From NCBI GenBank assembly GCA_900539115.1, contig UQAQ01000002.1, forward strand, positions 53,073 through 117,072: a stretch of 64,000 nt of DNA, given 5' to 3'. The notes below the pieces were generated by a model, which was not told the origin of the DNA, did no database searches, and saw only the letters and a program-made list of their open reading frames with translations. Positions 40,875 to 48,647 of this stretch are shown piece by piece. The DNA comes from an uncultured Roseburia sp. (GTDB lineage: Bacteria > Bacillota > Clostridia > Lachnospirales > Lachnospiraceae). A program made the translations under genes and the position numbers. The stretch's first letter is position 1. Every line of letters begins with the position of its first letter.

Positions 40875-41918
40875 ATGAATTTAGAAGAATATAAAGGTGT
40901 ATTTGTCTATGCACAGCAGGTAGACAATGAAATCAGCAGCATCGCACTTGAGCTGCTTGGAAAAGCAAATGAACTTGCAAAAGACCTTAATACAGATGTA
41001 ACAGCTGTTTTGATCGGTTCCGGAGTAGCCGGACTGGTTGATACATTGGCTGAGTATGGTGCAGACAAGGTTATCGTTGTAGACGATCCTGAATTGAAAG
41101 ATTACAGAACAGAGCCATATACGCATGCACTTGCTTCCGTAATCAATGAGTACAAACCAGATATCATGCTGGTAGGTGCTACAGCAATCGGCCGTGACCT
41201 TGGTCCTCGTGTTTCCGCACGTGTGAAGACAGGTTTGACCGCTGACTGTACAGTACTTGAGATTGGTAATTTCCCAATCAATGCTGTTCCCGGAAAAGAA
41301 GATCAGCAGAAGCACAATCAGCTTCTTATGACTCGTCCTGCATTTGGTGGAAATACGATCGCTACGATCGCATGTCCGGACAACCGCCCGCAGATGGCAA
41401 CCGTTCGTCCTGGTGTTATGCAGAAGATCGAGCCAAAGGCTGGTGCAAAAGCAGAAGTGATCAATTATAATCCTGGATTTACACCAAACAACAAATATGT
41501 TGAAATCCTTGATGTAGTAAAATCCGTTACGGATACCGTAGACATCATGGATGCAAAAATTCTTGTATCCGGTGGACGTGGTGTTGGTTCCAAGGAAAAC
41601 TTCAAACTGTTGGAAGATCTCGCAGAGGTTATTGGCGGAACCGTAAGTTGTTCCCGTGCTGTTGTAGAGAATGAATGGCTTCCTGTAGATCGTCAGGTAG
41701 GACAGACCGGTAAGACGGTACGTCCAAATGTATACTTTGCCATCGGTATTTCCGGAGCAATCCAGCATACTGCAGGTATGGAAGAATCTGACATCATCAT
41801 TGCCATCAACAAAGATCCGGATGCACCAATCTTTGATGTAGCGGATTATGGTATTGTTGGAGATCTGAATAAGATTGTTCCACTTTTGACAGAGCAGTTA
41901 AAAGCACAGATCAAGTAA
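40875..41918 (+). CDS. etfA: Electron transfer flavoprotein alpha subunit
   Basis: EtfA carries FAD and pairs with EtfB. The 347-residue protein has VGATAIGRDLGPRVSARVKTG, TRPAFGGNTIATI, and the C-terminal FAD-binding segment SGGRGVGSKENF, RQVGQTGKTVRP, YFAIGISGAIQH and INKDPDAPIF. It is the last gene of the butyrate operon and is followed by a strong terminator. Confidence 0.96.
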   Translation: MNLEEYKGVFVYAQQVDNEISSIALELLGKANELAKDLNTDVTAVLIGSGVAGLVDTLAEYGADKVIVVDDPELKDYRTEPYTHALASVINEYKPDIMLVGATAIGRDLGPRVSARVKTGLTADCTVLEIGNFPINAVPGKEDQQKHNQLLMTRPAFGGNTIATIACPDNRPQMATVRPGVMQKIEPKAGAKAEVINYNPGFTPNNKYVEILDVVKSVTDTVDIMDAKILVSGGRGVGSKENFKLLEDLAEVIGGTVSCSRAVVENEWLPVDRQVGQTGKTVRPNVYFAIGISGAIQHTAGMEESDIIIAINKDPDAPIFDVADYGIVGDLNKIVPLLTEQLKAQIK

Positions 41919-41935
41919 TAACGTATGATTTTTTG

Positions 41936-41976
41936 AGTCTCCCACTGATTTTTCAATTGGTGGGAGAATTTTTTAT
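41936..41976 (+). terminator. Intrinsic terminator of the butyrate operon
   Basis: TCTCCCAC (41938-41945) pairs with GTGGGAGA (41960-41967), followed by AT and a run of Ts. It lies 20 bp after etfA and 13 bp before the glycosyltransferase start. Confidence 0.9.
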
Positions 41977-41988
41977 AAGGGGAAACGG

Positions 41989-43269
41989 ATGAAAAAAATA
42001 GGAATTGTAATATGTAATTATAATAAAAAAGACTATGTATTAAATTGTATCCGAAGTGTATTGGAATCCAAAAATCAGGATTTTGACCTGTATGTGGCAG
42101 ACAATGCCTCGACGGATGGTTCCGTGGAAGCGATTAAGGAAACCTATGGCGATGCCGTTACGGTTTTGGTCAATCCGGAAAATTTAGGGGGATCCGGCGG
42201 ATTTAATCTTGGAATAAGGAAAATATTGGAAGAAGGATACGAATACTTATGCTGCCTTGACAACGATATTTTAGTGGATGAAAATGCAATTGGTGCACTG
42301 GCAGACTATCTCGATGCACATCCGGATACCGGCGTGTGTGGTTCGATCGTTTATCATATGGATTATCCGGACTATGTGCAGCAATACGGATTGGATCTTG
42401 ATTTTGATAACTATACGGCAATTACTCATTATGCGGATTATCTGGATGATGGAAACATTCCGGAGGTCAATGAATGTGATACGGTAGCGACCTGCAGTGT
42501 TATGCTGCGAACCCGTTTTATCAAAGAAAGCGATATCGGAATCATGCCGGAAGACAATTTTATTTACTGGGATGATATGGAATGGTGTTATCGGTTTCAT
42601 CTTGCCGGCTATAAAGTCGTAACGATCAAGGACAGCGTCGTGCTGCACAAAATGGGTTCCAATGCGAAACCAGTCAATACGTTTATCAATTATTATATGT
42701 GGCGCAACCGGATTCATTTCTTCATGAAATATACACCGGAAGAAAAACTGGATCGTATGAGCTATTGTATACTAAGCAGTGTATTCGATGCGATGTACGA
42801 GAGCATGTACCGCGAAGAGCACAATATCATGCAGACTATTTCCTATGCGTATTATGATGCCATCCGCGATGTGAGAGGAAAAGCCTCCAATGGAAAAATT
42901 AGGGACAATGATGCCAGTGACAGCCGGTTTCAGTCGTATCTCCAGACGAAAAAAACGTATTATCTGAAAGCCGATACGACTGAGGAAGAGCAGGAGGCGC
43001 AGGTATTTATCGAGGCACTGCAGACAGGGTGTCAGCGTGTAGAGCAGGAATCGGATGCAGATGTGACCATTGTAGTTTGTCCGTATATCATGCGGTGCAA
43101 GCGGGAACAATATCCGGAGAAAAATCAGATTGTTTTAGATTCATATAAGAATGTCATTTTGGATGAAAGCGACTGGGAGGCTGTATCACAGTACGATTAT
43201 GCAAAATCCTTGTTTATCTATATGAACCAGGGAGCTTTTTTAGATGCGACAAAGGCATTGCGTAAATGA
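41989..43269 (+). CDS. GT2 family glycosyltransferase
   Basis: This 426-residue inverting glycosyltransferase has an N-terminal GT-A domain (about 1-260) with IVICNYNKKDYVLNCIRSVL, ADNASTDGS, NLGGSGGFNLGIR, the metal-binding DND in LCCLDNDI, and WDDMEWCYRFHLAGY with the likely catalytic Asp. The pattern is that of rhamnosyl- or galactofuranosyl-transferases. The C-terminal ~165 residues match no domain I recognise and are rather acidic. It starts 13 bp after the butyrate terminator with AAGGGG upstream. No other surface-polysaccharide assembly genes adjoin it, so the acceptor is unknown. Confidence 0.85.
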   Translation: MKKIGIVICNYNKKDYVLNCIRSVLESKNQDFDLYVADNASTDGSVEAIKETYGDAVTVLVNPENLGGSGGFNLGIRKILEEGYEYLCCLDNDILVDENAIGALADYLDAHPDTGVCGSIVYHMDYPDYVQQYGLDLDFDNYTAITHYADYLDDGNIPEVNECDTVATCSVMLRTRFIKESDIGIMPEDNFIYWDDMEWCYRFHLAGYKVVTIKDSVVLHKMGSNAKPVNTFINYYMWRNRIHFFMKYTPEEKLDRMSYCILSSVFDAMYESMYREEHNIMQTISYAYYDAIRDVRGKASNGKIRDNDASDSRFQSYLQTKKTYYLKADTTEEEQEAQVFIEALQTGCQRVEQESDADVTIVVCPYIMRCKREQYPEKNQIVLDSYKNVILDESDWEAVSQYDYAKSLFIYMNQGAFLDATKALRK

Positions 43270-43286
43270 GTAAAATTTGATATAAT
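43258..43286 (+). promoter_or_regulatory. Promoter of the polysaccharide deacetylase gene
   Basis: -35 TTGCGT (43258-43263, inside the end of the glycosyltransferase gene), 17-bp spacer, extended -10 TGATATAAT (hexamer 43281-43286), 40 bp before the gene. Confidence 0.55.
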
Positions 43287-43326
43287 AGGAAAGTACACGA
43301 TTTGATTAAATAATTGGAGGGTAACT

Positions 43327-44163
43327 ATGAAACAATGTTATATGAGATTTCCGGGAGGAAAGAAAAAAGCATTTACCATCAGCTATGATGATAATATTAC
43401 GCAGGATGAGCGTCTGATCAAAAAAATGGAACAATACCATATCAAGGGAACGTTCAATATCATTCCCGGCTGGTTTTCCAAAGAAGATGCGGTATTTCCG
43501 GAAGGAGAAACGTATATTAATGTAACAGAAAAAAAAGCAAAAAATTTGTATAATAATTCACTTGTTGAAGTGGCAAATCATGGATATGACCATCAAAAAT
43601 CCACAACGGTTCCACCGATACAGTTGATGGAAGATATTGTCAAATGCCGTCAAGAACTGGAAAACATGTATGACAGAATCATTACCGGATACGCTTATCC
43701 GTATGGTTTATATAATGAAACGCTGATTCAGATATTAAAAAATGCCGGAATCAGTTATGCTCGTACGGTAGAGAGTACTTATGAATTTCATTTGCCGGAA
43801 GACTGGCTGATCCTCAATCCGACCTGTCACCATGCGGAACCGGAATTAATGGAACTGGCAGAGAAATTTTTGAATGATACGGTAGCAGATGATTCCTATA
43901 TGTTTTATGTTTGGGGACATACCTTTGAATTTGATGAGCAGGATAACTGGCATATTGTTGATGACTTGTTTGAAAAAGTGGCGAATAAAGAGGATGTCTG
44001 GTATGCAACAAATGGAGAAATTTGCAATTATCATCAAAAATATAAACAATTAATTTTTTCGCAAAACGGGAAAAAAATCTACAATCCAACAGATACCACC
44101 ATTTGGCTGGAGGTTGATAATGTGGCAAAGTCAATAGATTCGGGCGATACCATAGAATTGTAA
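43327..44163 (+). CDS. Polysaccharide deacetylase family protein (cytoplasmic)
   Basis: This 278-residue NodB-fold protein has motif 1 FTISYDDN (TFDD-like, catalytic Asp pair), motif 2 VANHGYDH (the HxxxH-like metal site, here His-Gly-Tyr-Asp-His) and YAYPYG as motif 3. FYVWGHTFEFDE near the C-terminal end of the barrel has a further His. There is no signal peptide, so it should act inside the cell, unlike peptidoglycan deacetylases. The last ~45 residues (YNPTDTTIWLEV) form a small beta-rich tail. Substrate unknown; an intracellular sugar N- or O-deacetylase is plausible. Confidence 0.82.
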   Translation: MKQCYMRFPGGKKKAFTISYDDNITQDERLIKKMEQYHIKGTFNIIPGWFSKEDAVFPEGETYINVTEKKAKNLYNNSLVEVANHGYDHQKSTTVPPIQLMEDIVKCRQELENMYDRIITGYAYPYGLYNETLIQILKNAGISYARTVESTYEFHLPEDWLILNPTCHHAEPELMELAEKFLNDTVADDSYMFYVWGHTFEFDEQDNWHIVDDLFEKVANKEDVWYATNGEICNYHQKYKQLIFSQNGKKIYNPTDTTIWLEVDNVAKSIDSGDTIEL

Positions 44164-44212
44164 AAAATATACATATAACGTAGAGGTTATAGCATTTATA
44201 ACAAATTCTAAT

Positions 44213-44241
44213 TTGCCTTTTTCGAAAAACTGTGTTACAAT
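44213..44241 (+). promoter_or_regulatory. Promoter of the SGNH hydrolase gene
   Basis: -35 TTGCCT (44213-44218), 17-bp spacer, -10 TACAAT (44236-44241) in the context TGTGTTACAATG. The start codon is about 170 bp downstream, leaving a long leader. Confidence 0.5.
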
Positions 44242-44307
44242 GTATTTCAGTAAGATAAATAACGTTAGCAAGGTATTTTTGATAATCCTTTTTCATACTT
44301 TTTTCTG

Positions 44308-44346
44308 GTGGTACTATAGCGATATAGTGCCACTTACTTTTTTACA
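44308..44346 (+). terminator. Terminator-like hairpin in the SGNH hydrolase leader
   Basis: GTGGTACTATA (44308-44318) pairs with TATAGTGCCAC (44323-44333) over a 4-nt loop with one T-G pair, followed by TTACTTTTTTAC. It lies between the proposed promoter and the gene, 65 bp before the start, so it would act as an attenuator for the gene unless it only terminates read-through from upstream. Confidence 0.65.
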
Positions 44347-44410
44347 AAAAACAGCATGATTTAAGATTATGACATCTTGAATTGTTGATGCAAAGATAAG
44401 GAGGAATGAG

Positions 44411-45433
44411 ATGGAACAGTGTAGTTATATACAGCCGGAAGCGATGGAAGGAGCAAATCTTCAGCCAATTCGGGAAATCATAGAGGCTGGAATGCGGGGA
44501 GAAAAGAAAAAAATTGCGGCGCTGGGAGCTTCTGTATCAAAAGGGGAAGCAGTAAAAAAGGGGAACGCCTTTTTAAATAAAATGGAGCAAAAATGGGAGA
44601 GTTATTTTCCGGGGGGGACAGTGCCGGAATTTATTAATGCCAGTGTATCGGGAACATTTTCAGCAAATGCGTTATTTGCTATGGATGAGTTGCTGCAAAA
44701 GGAACCGGATCTTGTTTTTTTGGATTACAGTGTCAATGACCCGGGACAGTATTATCTTCAGGAGGCATTTGAAGGGCTGGTACACCATTTTTTGGAAAAC
44801 GGGACGTATGTCTGTGTCCTTTTGTTTTGTAATCAAAATGGCAACTGCACTCGAGGGGCGATGACCAGAATCGCACATTATTATCATATTCCTCTTTTGG
44901 ATATCGGAAGTGTTGTGATGGAAAATATTCGGGAAAATCGATTTTTATGGCAGGATTATGCAAGTGATTATGTGCATCCGCGTATCGAAGGACATGAATT
45001 TATCGCTGATAATATTATGCATTGGTTTCAATATGCGATGGAAAAAGAAGAAACAAATTCTTACATAATTCCGGAAACTCCTTGTTTTGATGGATCTTTT
45101 TGGAAACTTGAAAAGTTGGAGAACCTGTCTTACGATGACGATCAGGTATTTAAGGCAGATAAATATTGTTCTGTCGTTGTCGCAGAATATTTTCAGACGG
45201 CACAGGAAAATGACTGCAAAGTGGAAATTCTGGTAGACGGTGAAGTGAAAGAATGTGTGGAATTGTATTGGGAGTTTGCATGGGATAACCGCCTTGTGCG
45301 AATGATCTTTGCGGAACAAAAAGCCGGCTGGCACACGATTGAAATACGACCAGCCGGTGGAAAACAAAATGATCAGCAATTGTTAAAACAATTCGATATT
45401 AAATTAGGAATTGGTTGTCTGTTGGAAGATTGA
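44411..45433 (+). CDS. SGNH/GDSL hydrolase family protein
   Basis: The N-terminal ~210 of 340 residues form an SGNH hydrolase: block I GASVSKG (catalytic Ser), a Gly in ASVSGTFSANA, block III YSVNDPG (Asn), and block V DYVHPRIEGHEF (Asp and His). The C-terminal ~130 residues look like a beta-sandwich carbohydrate-binding module (VVAEYFQTAQENDCKVEILVDG). No signal peptide is present. Such enzymes are often carbohydrate esterases; next to a deacetylase and a glycosyltransferase this fits glycan de-esterification, but the substrate is a guess. It converges on a LysR gene with only 4 bp between the stop codons. Confidence 0.82.
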   Translation: MEQCSYIQPEAMEGANLQPIREIIEAGMRGEKKKIAALGASVSKGEAVKKGNAFLNKMEQKWESYFPGGTVPEFINASVSGTFSANALFAMDELLQKEPDLVFLDYSVNDPGQYYLQEAFEGLVHHFLENGTYVCVLLFCNQNGNCTRGAMTRIAHYYHIPLLDIGSVVMENIRENRFLWQDYASDYVHPRIEGHEFIADNIMHWFQYAMEKEETNSYIIPETPCFDGSFWKLEKLENLSYDDDQVFKADKYCSVVVAEYFQTAQENDCKVEILVDGEVKECVELYWEFAWDNRLVRMIFAEQKAGWHTIEIRPAGGKQNDQQLLKQFDIKLGIGCLLED

Positions 45434-45437
45434 CGCG

Positions 45438-46421
45438 TTAAGCAGTCAGCCAGGTTCCTAATCCGATCAATTTCTTCAGTTCGATAATATATTCTTTGGC
45501 CGCTTTTGTCAGGAAGTGGTGTTTGTTGTAAGCGACAACAATCTCTTCTTGAAAAAGCTGGCCGGAACGTTTTGGTTCACGAATCTTGTAATAATTTGGA
45601 TGTTCTTTGAAATTTCCAAAACGGATCAGCGTGTCCGGAATAAAGCCGGCACCGAGATTGGAAGTCACCCAGTGGAATTTCGTCTCAATGTTAGAAGCGC
45701 GGAGTGTGATATCCGGTTTCATGTTGAGATTTTCAAAAATATTTGCCGATAAATCCTGGTATTCGTTTTTGGAATCCAATAGAATAAACGGAAGCTTTTC
45801 TGCTTCTGCGGCACTGACAGCGCAGTCATCATATAATTTCTCGCTGTCTTGTAAAATATCATCCACCGTCAGCACATTTTTTTCTTTACCTTCATTCCAA
45901 GGATTGGAAGGATTTACTGCCAGATAAAATGTTTCCGTTGACAAGCTTTCGGAGGTGAAAAATTGCGGCTGGAAGACATCATTTTCAATACAGATGTCAA
46001 TGTTGCCATCCAAAAGATATTGTTTCAAAATTTCGATTGGTTCAGAGATGATATTGATCGAAATTCCCGGATATTTTTCTTTAAAATAGGCGATGCTTTT
46101 TGGAAGCATGCAGGCAGCGCGGAACGGTGAGGTTCCAATCGTCAATGTTCCAAACTGGAGATCATTGATCTCGGATACACGATTTTGCAGTTCGCGGTTT
46201 ACATTTTCGATTTTTTTGGCCGCTTCATAGTAGGCGATTCCTACCGGTGTTAATTTGATCGGCTGCGTTGTTCGGTCGAACAGGGGAGCGCCGATCGTGT
46301 ATTCAATATTTTTGACCAGCTGGCTTATGGATGGCTGAGTAACAACCAATTTCTTTGCAGCCGCAGAAAAACTGCCTTCTTCCGTGATCGCAATGATGTA
46401 TTGAATCTGTTGTGTCGTCAT
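45438..46421 (-). CDS. LysR-family transcriptional regulator
   Basis: A 327-residue LysR regulator. The N-terminal winged helix (about 1-65) has QIQYIIAITEEGSFSAAAKKL and VTQPSISQLVKNIEYTIG. The C-terminal periplasmic-binding-like effector domain (about 90-300) has FGTLTIGTSPFRAACMLP. ATG 46421 is chosen with AGAGGA 9 bp upstream; a TTG at 46430 is in frame but lies on the ribosome site. LysR proteins often regulate a divergent gene; here that is the GH5 gene, with a repeat element in between. The effector is unknown. Confidence 0.92.
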   Translation of the reverse strand: MTTQQIQYIIAITEEGSFSAAAKKLVVTQPSISQLVKNIEYTIGAPLFDRTTQPIKLTPVGIAYYEAAKKIENVNRELQNRVSEINDLQFGTLTIGTSPFRAACMLPKSIAYFKEKYPGISINIISEPIEILKQYLLDGNIDICIENDVFQPQFFTSESLSTETFYLAVNPSNPWNEGKEKNVLTVDDILQDSEKLYDDCAVSAAEAEKLPFILLDSKNEYQDLSANIFENLNMKPDITLRASNIETKFHWVTSNLGAGFIPDTLIRFGNFKEHPNYYKIREPKRSGQLFQEEIVVAYNKHHFLTKAAKEYIIELKKLIGLGTWLTA

Positions 46422-46507
46422 AAGTTTCAATCCTCTTTTTCATAATTATAGTGCAATAACAGTATACAATATTTGGCTTAAATCTTCAACAATTTTTTGA
46501 AAAGAAT

Positions 46508-46536
46508 TGAAAAAAAGAGTAAAAAAAGTTATAATG
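46508..46536 (+). promoter_or_regulatory. Promoter upstream of repeat copy B and the GH5 gene
   Basis: -35 TTGAAA (46508-46513), 17-bp spacer, -10 TATAAT (46531-46536). The 192-bp repeat begins 5 bp after the -10. The GH5 start is about 225 bp downstream, so the leader would consist mostly of the element. Confidence 0.55.
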
Positions 46537-46541
46537 AAACG

Positions 46542-46733
46542 TAACTATTCAGGACACCCCGCCCACACATTCGCATTTCGAACACTTCGTGTTCTTTCCC
46601 GCCTTTGCAAGGCTAAAAATGCTCATATGTGGAGGGGGAGCCCTATTAGGATTTAAATGTCCAGAAATCAAAGTCTCTTACGTGCAAGCACGACGATTCA
46701 TTGATTTCCGTACATTTAATCCTGAATAGTTAC
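46542..46733 (+). repeat. Long GTAACTATTCAGG repeat (MITE-like), copy B
   Basis: A 192-bp element with terminal inverted repeats (GTAACTATTCAGGA / TCCTGAATAGTTAC reading inward as TAATCCTGAATAGTTAC). Internal structure matches copy A, including GAACAC-TTC-GTGTTC, CCTTTGCAAGG, ATGTGGAGG and GTGCAAGCAC. The inner arm (AAATGTCCAGAAATCAA with TTGATTTCCGTACATTT) is less perfect than in copy A. The flanks AATGAAAC and AATAAAAA match at 6 of 8 bases, a possible decayed target duplication. No coding potential. The rest of 46422-46762 holds only the promoter and ribosome site. Confidence 0.9.
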
Positions 46734-46762
46734 AATAAAAAAAGCATAGGAGTGTTGCAAGA

Positions 46763-47722
46763 ATGAAAAAATGGATAATGTGTAGTTTGATCATAGGGGC
46801 TTTTCTGGGATTGATCTTCCATGCGGATGCAAGTCAGGCGGCAAAAAAATGCGAACTGCTTCAGGTGCAGGGAACGAAAATTGTGAATTCTAAAGGAAAA
46901 ACAGTTAATCTTCGCGGTGTGAGTACACACGGAATTGCTTGGTTTCCACAATATGTAAATAAAAAAGCATTTCGCAGTTTCCAGAAAATGGGGGCCAATA
47001 CCATACGTCTTGCGTTGTACAGTGATCCGGGTGCAGGATACCAAAAATCGCTTTACAGCAAAGTAGAAGAGGGGGTTAAGGCAGCGACGGATCTTGGAAT
47101 GTATGTAATTCTTGACTGGCATATTTTGTCAGATGGAAATCCCAAGACAAATCAGTCAAAAGCAAAAGAATTTTTCACCTATTTTTCGAAAAAATATGCG
47201 GCACAGACAAATGTGATCTATGAAATTTGCAATGAGCCGAACGGAAATGTAACATGGAAAAAAGATATCAAACCATATGCGGAGTCAATGATCTCCCTGA
47301 TCCGAAAGAATGATAAGGATGCGCTGATCATTGTCGGCACACCGACGTGGTCACAGGATGTAGACGTCGTGGCAGATGATCCGATCCGGGGACAGACAAA
47401 TATTTTATATGCTCTTCATTTTTATGCGGCGACACATGGCGACGGTATCCGCAATAAATTGATCCAGGCACACAAGAAAAATCTTCCGGTCATCGTAAGT
47501 GAATTTTCAATCTGTGATGCTTCCGGTAACGGTGCCATCAATAAAAAAGAGGCTAAGAAGTGGATGAGCCTTTTGAAGAAGTACAATATCGGCAGAGTGG
47601 CATGGAGTCTCTGTAACAAAAATGAGACGTCAGCACTTTTGAAACCATCGTGCAAAACGACAACGAATATAAAGAAAAGCCATTTGTCCAAAACCGGAAA
47701 ATGGATCGTGAAGAACTGGTAA
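46763..47722 (+). CDS. Secreted GH5 endoglucanase-like hydrolase
   Basis: A 319-residue family 5 glycoside hydrolase, probably an endo-beta-1,4-glucanase. A signal peptide (about 1-26, ending ADASQA) is followed by the catalytic barrel: LRGVSTHGIAWFPQY, GANTIRLALY, YVILDWHI, acid/base Glu158 in ICNEPNG, YALHFYAATHG and nucleophile Glu247 in PVIVSEFS. There is no carbohydrate-binding module, dockerin or cell-wall anchor, so it is likely released. AGGAG precedes the start. It may degrade dietary beta-glucan. Confidence 0.92.
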   Translation: MKKWIMCSLIIGAFLGLIFHADASQAAKKCELLQVQGTKIVNSKGKTVNLRGVSTHGIAWFPQYVNKKAFRSFQKMGANTIRLALYSDPGAGYQKSLYSKVEEGVKAATDLGMYVILDWHILSDGNPKTNQSKAKEFFTYFSKKYAAQTNVIYEICNEPNGNVTWKKDIKPYAESMISLIRKNDKDALIIVGTPTWSQDVDVVADDPIRGQTNILYALHFYAATHGDGIRNKLIQAHKKNLPVIVSEFSICDASGNGAINKKEAKKWMSLLKKYNIGRVAWSLCNKNETSALLKPSCKTTTNIKKSHLSKTGKWIVKNW

Positions 47723-47729
47723 TTTCATC

Positions 47730-47758
47730 TTGTGAAATTGCAGAACTCATTGTATAAT
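47730..47758 (+). promoter_or_regulatory. Promoter of the DUF4867 gene
   Basis: -35 TTGTGA (47730-47735), 17-bp spacer, -10 TATAAT (47753-47758). A miniature repeat begins 9 bp after the -10, near the expected transcription start. A short hairpin (AATTTC/GAAATT, 47721-47738) after the GH5 stop overlaps the -35. Confidence 0.55.
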
Positions 47759-47767
47759 ATAAGTAGC

Positions 47768-47810
47768 GTAACTATTCAGGATCTAGTGTATGGGGAGAAT
47801 GAATAGTTAC
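47768..47810 (+). repeat. Miniature GTAACTATTCAGG repeat, copy D
   Basis: A 43-bp element: GTAACTATTCAGG at the left, ATGAATAGTTAC at the right (11 paired bases), with an interior ATCTAGTGTATGGGGAGA like that of copy C. It lies in the 5' leader of the DUF4867 gene, 34 bp before the start codon. No clear target duplication. Confidence 0.75.
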
Positions 47811-47844
47811 TAAATATTATATATTATAGGAGGGTATTTTAATT

Positions 47845-48474
47845 ATGAGTATTCAGATTCAAAAAGTAACCGATGCATCTTTCAAAAAATATGGACGTGT
47901 TCTGACAGGAGAGTACGACGTAGATGCATTGATCGAGAAAATGCAGGAGATGCCTTGTCCGGATGACGAAGTTGTTTATGTGCCATCGGAGAACGCATTG
48001 GAGGCACTGCCGGTGATGAAAGATTTTACAGATAGTTTGTATGGCGGACTTCCAATTCAGATTGGTTATTGCAATGGTAATAACCATCTTTTGAATGCAG
48101 TAGAATATCATCGTTCTTCTGAAATCAATGTTGCAGCTACAGATTTGATCCTTTTGATCGGAAGCGAGCAGGACATCGAAGAAGATGATACTTATGATAC
48201 TTCTAAGATCGAGGCATTTTTAGTACCAAAGGGAACCGTGATCGACGTATATGCGACGACACTTCACTATGCTCCATGCAGCGTAGACGGCGCAAACTTC
48301 CGCTGTGTAGTTGTTCTTCCGAAAGACACGAACCTTGATCTGGTTGTAAAACCGGAAGGAGCAAAAGAAGACAAACTTTTGGTAGCCCGCAATAAATGGT
48401 TGATCGCTCATCCGGATGCGAAGATCGAAGGCGCGTTCAATGGTTTGAAAGGCGAGAATATCTCTGTAAAATAA
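47845..48474 (+). CDS. DUF4867 family (cupin-like) protein
   Basis: A 209-residue cytoplasmic protein that I match to DUF4867. Visible features are VYVPSENALEALP near residue 50, GLPIQIGYCNGNNHLLNAVEYHRSSE with a His-x-x-x-Glu-x-His arrangement, LLIGSEQDIEEDD, and YATTLHYAPC. The glycine and histidine pattern suggests a cupin-type metal site, as in ureidoglycolate lyase or sugar isomerase relatives. Family members occur in sugar-use loci; here the neighbours are a secreted endoglucanase and a metal efflux operon. AGGAGGG precedes the start. The function is unknown and the family call is from memory. Confidence 0.65.
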   Translation: MSIQIQKVTDASFKKYGRVLTGEYDVDALIEKMQEMPCPDDEVVYVPSENALEALPVMKDFTDSLYGGLPIQIGYCNGNNHLLNAVEYHRSSEINVAATDLILLIGSEQDIEEDDTYDTSKIEAFLVPKGTVIDVYATTLHYAPCSVDGANFRCVVVLPKDTNLDLVVKPEGAKEDKLLVARNKWLIAHPDAKIEGAFNGLKGENISVK

Positions 48475-48496
48475 GAAATAGAATAATGATTGCGAT

Positions 48497-48536
48497 AGAA
48501 GCCGGATTTCTCCCAATGAGATGTCCGGCTTCTTTT
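48497..48536 (+). terminator. Intrinsic terminator after the DUF4867 gene
   Basis: AGAAGCCGGA (48497-48506) pairs perfectly with TCCGGCTTCT (48524-48533), followed by Ts, 22 bp after the stop. Confidence 0.88.
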
Positions 48537-48558
48537 ATGAAAAAATTGCATTTAGGTA

Positions 48559-48587
48559 TTGACAAACACAGAACATATGAATATAAT
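48559..48587 (+). promoter_or_regulatory. Promoter of the metal efflux operon
   Basis: -35 TTGACA (48559-48564), 17-bp spacer, -10 TATAAT (48582-48587): perfect consensus hexamers, as expected for a promoter kept silent by a tight repressor. Confidence 0.8.
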
Positions 48588-48599
48588 TAAATATGTAAA

Positions 48600-48617
48600 T
48601 ATGAATAAATGTTCATA
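48600..48617 (+). promoter_or_regulatory. Likely operator for the ArsR-type zinc sensor
   Basis: TATGAA (48600-48605) and TTCATA (48612-48617) form an inverted repeat with TAAATG between, just after the expected transcription start. A further TATGAA half-site lies in the promoter spacer (48576-48581). SmtB/CzrA operators are AT-rich repeats of the TGAAxx...xxTTCA type. The assignment rests on this resemblance and on position. Confidence 0.6.
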
Positions 48618-48647
48618 CGATAAAATTTTGAGAAAGGAGCAGAACTT

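Noticed and set aside
40881..41768. A 295-codon minus-strand frame antisense to etfA
   Set aside because: Same cause as the thl/crt antisense frame: regular codon choice in etfA removes stops on the other strand; there is no domain and no promoter.
45329..45358. CCGGCTGG/CCAGCCGG inverted repeat near the end of the SGNH gene as a terminator
   Set aside because: It lies within coding sequence and has no T-run on either strand.
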